Below, one piece after another: positions 1 to 5,405 of a DNA stretch of 5,405 bases (position 1 is its first letter; every line of letters starts with the position of its first letter). Source of the stretch: Hippea sp. (lineage in GTDB: Bacteria > Campylobacterota_A > Desulfurellia > Desulfurellales > Hippeaceae); the NCBI GenBank assembly GCA_015486705.1, contig WFRG01000040.1, forward strand, positions 1 to 5,405. Direction: 5' to 3'. A model generated the notes under the pieces. The model did no database searches. It saw only the letters and a program-made list of their open reading frames with translations, and was not told the DNA's origin. Made by a program: the position numbers and the translations under genes.

Positions 1-16
1 AGGTTGGAGGGAAAAA

Positions 17-481
17 ATGAATGTAAATTTTAAAAATATTCACCTAAATTTAAAATATCTGCTATTAGACTACACAGGAACATTGTCAGAACATGGAAAA
101 TTGATAGACTGCGTAAAGGAAAAACTGTTGATTTTATCAAGTAACTTAGAGAAGATTGTTGTTCTTACTGCAGACACGTTTGGTACAGCCCACAACGAAT
201 TAAAAAACTTGCCTGTTGAAGTGAAAATTTTAGAACATCCAACATCTAAAGGCAAACTCGAAGTTGTAGACAAACTCGGGCCTGAATATTGTGCATCTAT
301 AGGAAACGGAAACAACGATATTGATATGCTCAAAACAACCAAACTTTCTATTGCCGTAATAAACAAAGATGGATGCAACGCCAAATTGATAAAATATGCA
401 GATTTGATTTTTAAATCCATTTGCGATGCATTAGATTCATTAATTGACACAAGAATTATTATTTCTCTATTGAGAGAATAG
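17..481 (+). CDS. Soluble HAD-superfamily phosphatase, P-type ATPase-like
   Basis: This 154-residue cytoplasmic protein has no signal peptide or membrane segment. Seen: HAD motif I is DYTGTLS at residues 18-24 (nucleophile D18), with Thr at the +2 position as in the P-type ATPase DKTGT motif rather than the usual phosphatase Asp. Motif II is LTAD at 50-53 (T51), the motif III lysine is probably K78 or K80 in SKGK, and motif IV is GNGNNDIDML at 96-105. The C-terminal DALDSLIDTRIIISLLRE matches my memory of the stand-alone family called 'soluble P-type ATPase' (COG4087 type). Known: the family keeps the phosphorylation-domain core but has no transport domains; its physiological substrate is undefined. 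Inferred: a Mg-dependent small-molecule phosphatase or a regulatory homologue. The ATG at 17 is preceded by GGAGG at 6-10, 6 nt away. The gene is full length for the family and lies 41 bp upstream of an MBL-fold gene on the same strand. Confidence 0.85.
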   Translation: MNVNFKNIHLNLKYLLLDYTGTLSEHGKLIDCVKEKLLILSSNLEKIVVLTADTFGTAHNELKNLPVEVKILEHPTSKGKLEVVDKLGPEYCASIGNGNNDIDMLKTTKLSIAVINKDGCNAKLIKYADLIFKSICDALDSLIDTRIIISLLRE

Positions 482-522
482 TATTTGTTTAACATTTAAA
501 GAACAAAAAAGGAGGAAGAAAA

Positions 523-1356
523 ATGGATGTAAGGGTTACTGTTCTTGCAGAAAACAGTGTTGTTGTGCCTTTTAATGTAATTGGTGAGCATGGATTCTCG
601 GCTTTTGTTGAAACACCGGATTTTAACTTTCTCTTTGATACAGGACAAGGGAAAGCTCTTGTTAACAATGCATTAGCTTTAAAAAAGGATCTGTCGTCAA
701 TCAAATTTCTCTATCTCTCACACGGGCACTACGACCATACAGGAGGAATGGAAAACTTACTGAAAATAAAATCACCTTTGACTGTATACACGCACAAAGA
801 TGCATTTTTAAAGAGGTACTGGTCTAAAAACAACGTCAAAATATATGTAGGCATACCGTTTAGTAAAGCGTATCTTGAAAGCTTGGGTGCGAATTTTGTG
901 TACGAGAAAGAGTTTAGAGAAATTGAGAAAGGCATATATTCGAGTGGCGAGGTTGAAAGAAAAACGAGATTTGAAAAGATAGATGAGGAAATGAAAGTGG
1001 AAAACGAAAACGGTGAACTTGTGCAAGACCAAATATGGGACGACTTTTCCTTGGCGATAGACACATCGAAGGGGTTGGTTGTTATTCTGGGATGCGCTCA
1101 CTCAGGCATTGTCAATATCCTTAATCACTTTATCAACAAAACAGGCAAAAAAGAGATCTACGCGGTCATAGGAGGAACACACTTGGGCTTTGCAACGGAC
1201 GAACAAATCAATGCTACGCTTGAGGTTATTGACAAATACAACATCCAAAAATTGGGCGCTTCACACTGCACGGGATTGGAGGTTGGAGCGAAATTGTACA
1301 ACAAGCTAAAGGATAGGTTCTTCTTTGCTGGCGTTGGTAGTGTGTTAGAGGTGTAA
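523..1356 (+). CDS. MBL-fold metallohydrolase, dihydropterin-phosphate synthase-like (COG1237 type)
   Basis: A 277-residue soluble protein of the metallo-beta-lactamase fold. Seen: FDTG at 38-41; the metal motif SHGHYDHTGG at 66-75 (H67, H69, D71, H72); GCAHSGIVNIL at 190-200 (H193); GGTHL at 217-221 (H220); and SHCTG at 247-251 (H248). This motif series, including the late Cys-containing HCTG, is that of the family annotated as 7,8-dihydropterin-6-yl-methyl-4-(beta-D-ribofuranosyl)aminobenzene 5'-phosphate synthase. Known: that name comes from methanopterin biosynthesis in methanogens. Bacterial members mostly lack that pathway and have no established reaction, so the name should not be taken as function. 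Inferred: a dinuclear-metal hydrolase acting on a phosphorylated or pterin-like small molecule. A strong AGGAGG at 510-515, 7 nt from the ATG, supports the start. The stop is 1 bp before the ade ATG, indicating cotranscription and coupled translation. Confidence 0.88.
   Translation: MDVRVTVLAENSVVVPFNVIGEHGFSAFVETPDFNFLFDTGQGKALVNNALALKKDLSSIKFLYLSHGHYDHTGGMENLLKIKSPLTVYTHKDAFLKRYWSKNNVKIYVGIPFSKAYLESLGANFVYEKEFREIEKGIYSSGEVERKTRFEKIDEEMKVENENGELVQDQIWDDFSLAIDTSKGLVVILGCAHSGIVNILNHFINKTGKKEIYAVIGGTHLGFATDEQINATLEVIDKYNIQKLGASHCTGLEVGAKLYNKLKDRFFFAGVGSVLEV
1348..1353 (+). promoter_or_regulatory. Ribosome binding site of ade inside the MBL gene
   Basis: GAGGTG lies in the last codons of the MBL-fold gene, 4 nt before the ade ATG at 1358. 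It matches the anti-SD core GGAGGTG in six positions. Because stop (1354-1356) and start (1358) are 1 nt apart, ribosomes finishing the upstream gene would end on this site, consistent with translational coupling. Confidence 0.7.
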
Positions 1357-1357
1357 A

Positions 1358-2998
1358 ATGGATCTTCAAATCAAAAACGCGTTTGTTGTTGACTTCGATA
1401 GTCTCACATTCAAAAAACTAAACGTGGGCATAAAAGACGGTGTTATCGTAAGTTTAAGTCAAAACGAAATACAGGCAAAGGAAAACTTAGATGGCGAAGG
1501 ATTGTACCTTTCACCGGGGCTTATTGATTGCCACTGTCACATAGAAAGCACGCATCTCACACCAAACGGCTTTGCCAATACTGTTTCACGTTTTGGAACA
1601 CTATACGCCGTTGCGGATTGCCACGAGATTGCAAATGTGGCAGGTATCGACGGCTTAAACTATTTCATGGACGAAGCAAAAAACAGTCCGATAAACATTT
1701 TCTTCGCAATACCCTCATGCGTACCGGCAACACCATTTGCCACAAGTGGCGGAAAGATAGACGTTGACGATGTGAAAAAACTGATAAAAAGCGAGCTGGT
1801 TCTATCTTTAGGGGAATTGATGAACGTGATGGGTGTTGTGAACGGGGAGCAAAGGTTTTTGGAGATGATTAAGATTACAAGAGAGGCAGGCAAAAGGGTC
1901 AACGGGCATGCTCCCCATCTTGATCTTGAGGTGTTGAGAAAATACAAAGAAAAGGGCGTTGAAGACGACCACGAAAGTTACGGTTACGATGAAATAAAAC
2001 AGAAATTGGAATTGGGCTTCTTTGTTTTCTTAAGGGAAGGCAGCACAGAAATCACAGACGATCAGGCTTACAAAATCATAAAAGAATACCCAAACAGAGT
2101 GGCATTCTGCACGGATGACAAAACGGTTGGCGATATATTGAGAACAGGCCATATAAATTACAATATCAAAAAGGCCATTAAAAACGGCGTAGACCCTGCT
2201 TTGGCCTTGAAAGTTGCATCGTTCAATGGGCTAAAGTACTATGGTCTTGACAAATACAGTGAAATCAAGGTGGGCAACGTTGCAAATCTGGTACTATTCG
2301 ATAAGGAGTTCAACGCAAAAACTGTGATTGTTAACGGTAAAACACTAAAGGAACAAAAGATTATAAGCGTAGAAACACCCGATTTCTTGAAAAATTCAAT
2401 ACACGTCAAAACACCATTTTCTATACCAAAGGTAAAAAACAAAAATATTGCAATAAAGGTCAATGACGGATCTCTGATTACAGACAAACTCACAGTAGAG
2501 CCATTTGAAGGCGAATACGACACAGAAAGGGACTTATTGAAATTAGTTGTAATCGAGCGATACGGTCATGGATTTAGCTCAGTATGCTTAATAAACGGTT
2601 TCGGTTTAAAAAAAGGCGCGTTAGCATCGTCTTTGGCACACGACTGTCACAACATCGTTGCCGTAGGAACAAGTGATAAATACTTAACTAAATCCATTGA
2701 GAAAATTATAGAAATGCAAGGAGGCCAAGTGGCATACGATGGTAAAAATTTCACCGTTTTGCCTTTGGAAATTGGCGGTATAGTAACAAGAGAGGAGCCG
2801 CAAAAGGTGGCAAAAATGGTAGAAAATTTAAAACTCGCAGCGCACAAATTGGGTTGCCCTCCCAAAAGTCCGTTCGATATGCTCTCATTCATGGCGCTTG
2901 AGGTTATACCACACCTAAAATTAACGGACAGGGGCCTATTTGACGTTGACAAATTCGCATACGTAGGTGATGAAAATGAACTACCCAAGGGAAGATAG
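1358..2998 (+). CDS. ade: Adenine deaminase
   Basis: A 546-residue cytoplasmic amidohydrolase that converts adenine to hypoxanthine and ammonia in purine salvage. Seen, N-terminal to C-terminal: a small beta domain; the metal motif PGLIDCHCHIEST at 53-65 (H59, H61); DCHEIANV at 87-94; GELMN at 152-156 (E153); NGHAPH at 182-187 (H184); DDHES at 203-207 (H205); LREGS at 225-229; CTDD at 251-254; a second part of the beta domain near 300-330; and the C-terminal Ade-specific domain with SLAHDCHN at 425-432. Both the TIM-barrel and the C-terminal domain are present, and the length is near the usual 550-600, so the protein looks intact. Unusual: from memory the family has DPHE and HDSHN where this protein has DCHE and HDCHN, so cysteines sit beside catalytic motifs. 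Known: these enzymes use Fe or Mn centres. The gene is 1 bp from the MBL-fold gene and overlaps trmI by 23 bases. Confidence 0.95.
   Translation: MDLQIKNAFVVDFDSLTFKKLNVGIKDGVIVSLSQNEIQAKENLDGEGLYLSPGLIDCHCHIESTHLTPNGFANTVSRFGTLYAVADCHEIANVAGIDGLNYFMDEAKNSPINIFFAIPSCVPATPFATSGGKIDVDDVKKLIKSELVLSLGELMNVMGVVNGEQRFLEMIKITREAGKRVNGHAPHLDLEVLRKYKEKGVEDDHESYGYDEIKQKLELGFFVFLREGSTEITDDQAYKIIKEYPNRVAFCTDDKTVGDILRTGHINYNIKKAIKNGVDPALALKVASFNGLKYYGLDKYSEIKVGNVANLVLFDKEFNAKTVIVNGKTLKEQKIISVETPDFLKNSIHVKTPFSIPKVKNKNIAIKVNDGSLITDKLTVEPFEGEYDTERDLLKLVVIERYGHGFSSVCLINGFGLKKGALASSLAHDCHNIVAVGTSDKYLTKSIEKIIEMQGGQVAYDGKNFTVLPLEIGGIVTREEPQKVAKMVENLKLAAHKLGCPPKSPFDMLSFMALEVIPHLKLTDRGLFDVDKFAYVGDENELPKGR
2965..2971 (+). 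promoter_or_regulatory. Ribosome binding site deciding the trmI start
   Basis: AGGTGAT, an exact match to the extended SD consensus, lies inside the 3' end of ade, 4 nt before the ATG at 2976. Two earlier in-frame starts, GTG at 2967 and ATG at 2970, overlap this site and cannot use it, so 2976 is the preferred start of trmI. Confidence 0.72.
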
Positions 2999-3755
2999 TA
3001 TAATTCTTTTGTACGATAAAGAAAAGGGTAAAAAACACATAATCAACCTAAAAGACATTCAGGATTCCTACTCCACGTCCAACGGCATGATAAAGAAAGA
3101 GGCCATAATGCAAACCGAGTTTGGAAAAACGATTAAAACCCATCTGGATTACGAGTACGTACTATTTCCCGCGACTCTAAACGACTTCATAATGAAGAAA
3201 CTGACAAGACTTACGCAAATTGTTTATCCAAAGGATGCGGCTTACATTGCGTTCAGACTCGATATAAAGCCAGGGGATACGGTTTTAGAAAGCGGCATAG
3301 GCAGTGGGGCAATGAGCGCCGTTTTTGCTCAAATATTGGGAGAAAACGGCAAGTTGATAAGCTATGAAAAGAGGGAAGAATTCATAAAAAATGCATTAAA
3401 GAACCTGAGGCGTTTTAATTTGGACAGGGTTGTTGAGGTTAAACACAAGAACATTGAAGATAGCTTTGATGAAAAGGATGTTGACGCTGTATTCATAGAC
3501 GTTAAAGAGCCTTGGCTCTATCTGGACAAAGCAATAGAACCATTAAAATGCGGTAAAATGATTGGCGTGCTTGTACCTACGGTCAATCAGGTATCACTTG
3601 TACTTAAAGCATTTGAAAATCTGCCCGTTTTGGATATTGATGTAAGTGAGATATTGCACCGATTTTGGAAAACGAACCCCGAAAGGCTGAGACCACTCGA
3701 CGTTATGTCTGCCCACACGGCTTTTTTAATATTCGCACGGAGGGTTTGTCTGTAA
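2976..3755 (+). CDS. trmI: tRNA (adenine-N1)-methyltransferase, TrmI family (m1A58)
   Basis: A 259-residue SAM-dependent enzyme predicted to methylate N1 of A58 in the tRNA T-loop, which stabilises tRNA folding; TrmI is typical of thermophiles but not exclusive to them. Seen: an N-terminal beta domain (about 1-75); TQIVYPKDAAYIAF at 80-93, the conserved Q-x(3)-P-K-D linker; the Rossmann SAM motif DTVLESGIGSGAMS at 101-114; the acidic SAM ribose-binding strand end YEKRE at 130-134; the catalytic-site motif FIDVKEPW at 173-180 (D175); RLRP at 237-240; and the terminal HTAFLIFARR at 247-256. Length fits the 250-280 usual for bacterial or archaeal TrmI, which act as homotetramers. The ATG at 2976 is chosen from AGGTGAT at 2965-2971; GTG at 2967 would add three residues (MMK before MNYP). 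The 23-base overlap with ade in another frame implies coupled translation. Confidence 0.92.
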   Translation: MNYPREDSIILLYDKEKGKKHIINLKDIQDSYSTSNGMIKKEAIMQTEFGKTIKTHLDYEYVLFPATLNDFIMKKLTRLTQIVYPKDAAYIAFRLDIKPGDTVLESGIGSGAMSAVFAQILGENGKLISYEKREEFIKNALKNLRRFNLDRVVEVKHKNIEDSFDEKDVDAVFIDVKEPWLYLDKAIEPLKCGKMIGVLVPTVNQVSLVLKAFENLPVLDIDVSEILHRFWKTNPERLRPLDVMSAHTAFLIFARRVCL

Positions 3756-3790
3756 TGACCCAATACGTTATTATGGGCATTCGGAAATAA
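3739..3790 (+). other. Putative 11-codon leader ORF with its own SD, bridging trmI and the sensor gene
   Basis: GGAGGG at 3739-3744 lies in the end of trmI, 10 nt before an ATG at 3755-3757 that shares its A with the trmI TAA stop (TAATG). The frame reads MTQYVIMGIRK and stops at TAA 3788-3790, 4 nt before the sensor ATG at 3795. The sensor start itself has only a weak GGA-type SD (3783-3785). This arrangement would fit a translated leader that hands ribosomes to the sensor gene. The peptide is too short to test for coding bias and could be chance; the SD-ATG spacing is on the long side. Confidence 0.3.
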
Positions 3791-3794
3791 AAAA

Positions 3795-5405
3795 ATGAAG
3801 AAACTCAACCTATCGGCTTTGGCAATAATTTTTATATTTGTAAGCTCAATAGTACTAACGCTAATCATATGTTCCGTTTGGGGCATATTCTTGAACAATT
3901 TGTCAAATGACATGCCGCAATTTTTCAACAAGGAAATACACATAAAAAGAGAAATGAGAATGGAAAAAGAACAGGTACAAGACGCCATAAGCCTAATAAA
4001 TTCAATAAAAGAGAATTCATACAAAGAGTTAAAAAACACATTAAAAGATAGAGACATTGTGGCTTGGAAGCTCGCTTATTCCATATACAAAAAATACAAA
4101 GGCAAACTTACAAACCAAGAAATAAAACAGAGAATTTTGGATGCACTCAGCTATCAAGTTCTTGATAAAGGCAAAGGATATTATTTCATTGTCACATTAA
4201 ACGGCTTTGAAATTTTAGGGCCCCAGAAAAATCTTATTGGCAAAAACCTTCTAAAAAGTAACAAATTTTCAAAATCCATAAAACAAGAAATTGATGTTGT
4301 AAAAAAATATGGCGAAGGTTTCGTTTACGGGGAAGTTTTGCACAAAGGAAAACACGAAAAACGAATGGCTTACGTTAAACTATTCAAACCGTTCAACTGG
4401 TACATAGGCTCAGGAAAACTCATCACCATGTCCAAAGAAGAAACAAAATTAAAAGCATTGGATAGTCTATCTTCAAGCTTTACGCACTTTAAAAATCCAA
4501 ATCTTTTTATCATACAGATAAATCCTTTAAACAAAGCGTGTTTAGGGAAAGTAATTTTTTATACAGATCTAGCTTTCAACGGCCATTCATGTATAGGGCT
4601 CAACTCTAAATTTATCACTGATATGAATGGCAAACCGTGCGCAAAGAAATGTTTTTATAAATTAAAGAAGAACGGGGAGCTACTTACTCCTTTAATTTGG
4701 GTAGCAAGAAAAAAAGGAACAAGAAAAAGAATTGTATATTTAAAGCTTTATAAGCCTTACAACTGGGTAGTAGGCTCTGGGGCTCCTCAAAATTTTGAAA
4801 GCATCTTCCCCAATTTCGGCAATTACTTAAAGGAAAGATTTTTAAGATATGCAACCACTATATCACTAATATCTCTCTTAGCGTCCATAACTATCGGATT
4901 ATTGTTGTGGTTTCTATTCTTCACCAAACTTCTATACAAACCTCTCGAGAAGGATATCCATATCATAAAAGACTTTTTCTCAAGCTACCCAAAAGCAAAA
5001 AGAATAGATGTAGAGAACATAAAGATTTTAGAAATACACGACATATCAGTTTCAATAAACGGACTTTTAGAATCCATAGAAAACAAAAATTCAGAAATAA
5101 AAGCACTGTTGGATAAATACTCATCCCTCGCAAAAAATATACCAGATACACTTATAATTTTCTCAGAAGAAAATGGTAAATTCATTCTTGAAGATACGAA
5201 TAAAAAATACACAGACATGCTGCCTACTTTAAAAATTGGAATAGAAGCCGAACAAATTTTTGCAAACTCATCCGATATCATAAAAACAATGAAAATGGTT
5301 TATGAAAAATCTGTACCAACCCAATTTTACGCCATAATTGAACGAGAACAAAGGCTTTATGTATTAACAAAAATATACAAAGTAGAAGAAAAGTATGTGG
5401 TATGC
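3795..5405 (+). CDS. Membrane sensor with tandem Cache-like modules, HAMP-like linker and PAS (partial, 3' end missing)
   Basis: An open frame of 537 codons runs off the window with no stop; the nearest upstream in-frame stop is TGA 3756-3758, and this ATG is the first usual start after it. Seen: TM1 at about 6-33; an extracytoplasmic region at about 34-352; TM2 at about 354-378; a HAMP-like linker at about 377-430 (KPLEKD near the start, EIHDISVSINGLL near the end); a short helical linker; and a probable PAS beginning at NIPDTLIIFSEENGKF (448-463). The outer region holds two Cache-like modules: GYYFIVTLNGFEILGP at 128-143 closing with YVKLFKPFNWYIGSG (193-207), and a second closing with YLKLYKPYNWVVGSG (315-329). 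Known: Cache domains bind small extracellular ligands such as organic acids or amino acids. The output domain is unseen; histidine kinase or diguanylate cyclase are the likeliest, and a chemoreceptor is less likely given the PAS. The start has only a weak SD. The gene looks more AT-rich than ade. Confidence 0.85.
   Translation, partial: MKKLNLSALAIIFIFVSSIVLTLIICSVWGIFLNNLSNDMPQFFNKEIHIKREMRMEKEQVQDAISLINSIKENSYKELKNTLKDRDIVAWKLAYSIYKKYKGKLTNQEIKQRILDALSYQVLDKGKGYYFIVTLNGFEILGPQKNLIGKNLLKSNKFSKSIKQEIDVVKKYGEGFVYGEVLHKGKHEKRMAYVKLFKPFNWYIGSGKLITMSKEETKLKALDSLSSSFTHFKNPNLFIIQINPLNKACLGKVIFYTDLAFNGHSCIGLNSKFITDMNGKPCAKKCFYKLKKNGELLTPLIWVARKKGTRKRIVYLKLYKPYNWVVGSGAPQNFESIFPNFGNYLKERFLRYATTISLISLLASITIGLLLWFLFFTKLLYKPLEKDIHIIKDFFSSYPKAKRIDVENIKILEIHDISVSINGLLESIENKNSEIKALLDKYSSLAKNIPDTLIIFSEENGKFILEDTNKKYTDMLPTLKIGIEAEQIFANSSDIIKTMKMVYEKSVPTQFYAIIEREQRLYVLTKIYKVEEKYVVC

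Noticed and set aside
70..495. Minus-strand open frame of 141 codons opposite the HAD gene
   Set aside because: The plus strand carries complete HAD motifs in order and a good SD; the antisense frame shows no recognisable motif.
482..522. Possible promoter between the HAD and MBL genes
   Set aside because: The gap is only 41 bp, is partly occupied by the SD, and shows no convincing -35/-10 pair; AT-rich words alone are uninformative here.
1528..1767. Plus-strand 79-codon frame inside ade
   Set aside because: It overlaps the ade metal-binding and DCHE motifs in another frame and is Arg/His/Lys-rich with no motif.
3492..3515. TrmI motif FIDVKEPW with Lys where other members have Leu, Met or Pro
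   Set aside because: The conserved Asp, Pro and Trp are kept and the intervening positions vary in the family, so this is not evidence of altered activity.
3759..3777. Imperfect inverted repeat CCCAATA-CGT-TATTATGGG between trmI and the sensor gene as a terminator
   Set aside because: The stem is short and needs a 2-nt bulge, is not GC-rich, and has no T-run after it (an A-run follows). It does not support an intrinsic terminator.
3587..4057. Minus-strand open frame of 156 codons
   Set aside because: It lies antisense across trmI and the sensor gene, both with clear family motifs, and its composition (rich in Ser, Phe, Leu, Ile) is what reverse reading of AT-rich coding DNA gives.
4641..4655. 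CAKKC in the second Cache module as a c-type haem site
   Set aside because: The haem-binding motif is CxxCH; here the spacing is three residues and the next residue is Phe, so there is no haem signature.
4907..5116. Plus-strand 69-codon frame within the sensor region
   Set aside because: It is an alternative frame within the 537-codon sensor frame, which shows TM2, a HAMP-like linker and PAS across the same bases.

Overview
The window is a compact run of five genes, all on the + strand, with no RNA gene, mobile element, CRISPR array or convincing terminator visible. By eye the DNA is AT-rich. Arg is often AGA/AGG and Ile often ATA, and Shine-Dalgarno (SD) sites of the GGAGG/AGGTGAT type precede four of the genes. 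Bacterial-type SD signals, a TrmI-family tRNA m1A methyltransferase, a cysteine-rich adenine deaminase and a Cache-type membrane sensor together suggest an anaerobic, possibly thermophilic bacterium. A Hippea/Desulfurella-like or similar lineage is a guess from style only; I cannot place it from this sequence.

Layout. 17-481 encodes a small soluble HAD phosphatase of the 'soluble P-type ATPase-like' type. 523-1356 encodes a metallo-beta-lactamase-fold hydrolase of the family named after a methanopterin-pathway enzyme. 1358-2998 encodes adenine deaminase (Ade). 2976-3755 encodes tRNA (adenine-N1)-methyltransferase (TrmI), overlapping the end of ade by 23 bases. 3795-5405 is the open 5' part (537 codons, no stop) of a membrane sensor: TM1, two tandem Cache-like modules outside the membrane, TM2, a HAMP-like linker and the start of a probable PAS domain. 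Its output domain lies beyond the window. Gaps are 41 bp, 1 bp, a 23 bp overlap and 39 bp. The SD sites of ade and trmI lie inside the preceding gene, so MBL-ade-trmI almost certainly form one transcript with coupled translation, probably including the HAD gene.

How they work together. Ade (adenine to hypoxanthine plus ammonia) and TrmI (m1A58 in the tRNA T-loop) both concern adenine but in unrelated pathways. The two upstream hydrolases have no defined physiological role in bacteria. The linkage could be functional (salvage or clean-up of purine/pterin-type compounds) or just housekeeping packing. The sensor gene has a weak SD of its own. Between trmI and the sensor lies an 11-codon mini-ORF with a GGAGGG site inside trmI, starting on the last base of the trmI stop codon (TAATG) and ending 4 nt before the sensor ATG. 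This could couple sensor translation to the operon. I found no clear evidence of a wholly new system; the items worth a second look are this junction, the cysteine-substituted Ade motifs, the four-cysteine second Cache module and the orphan hydrolase pair.
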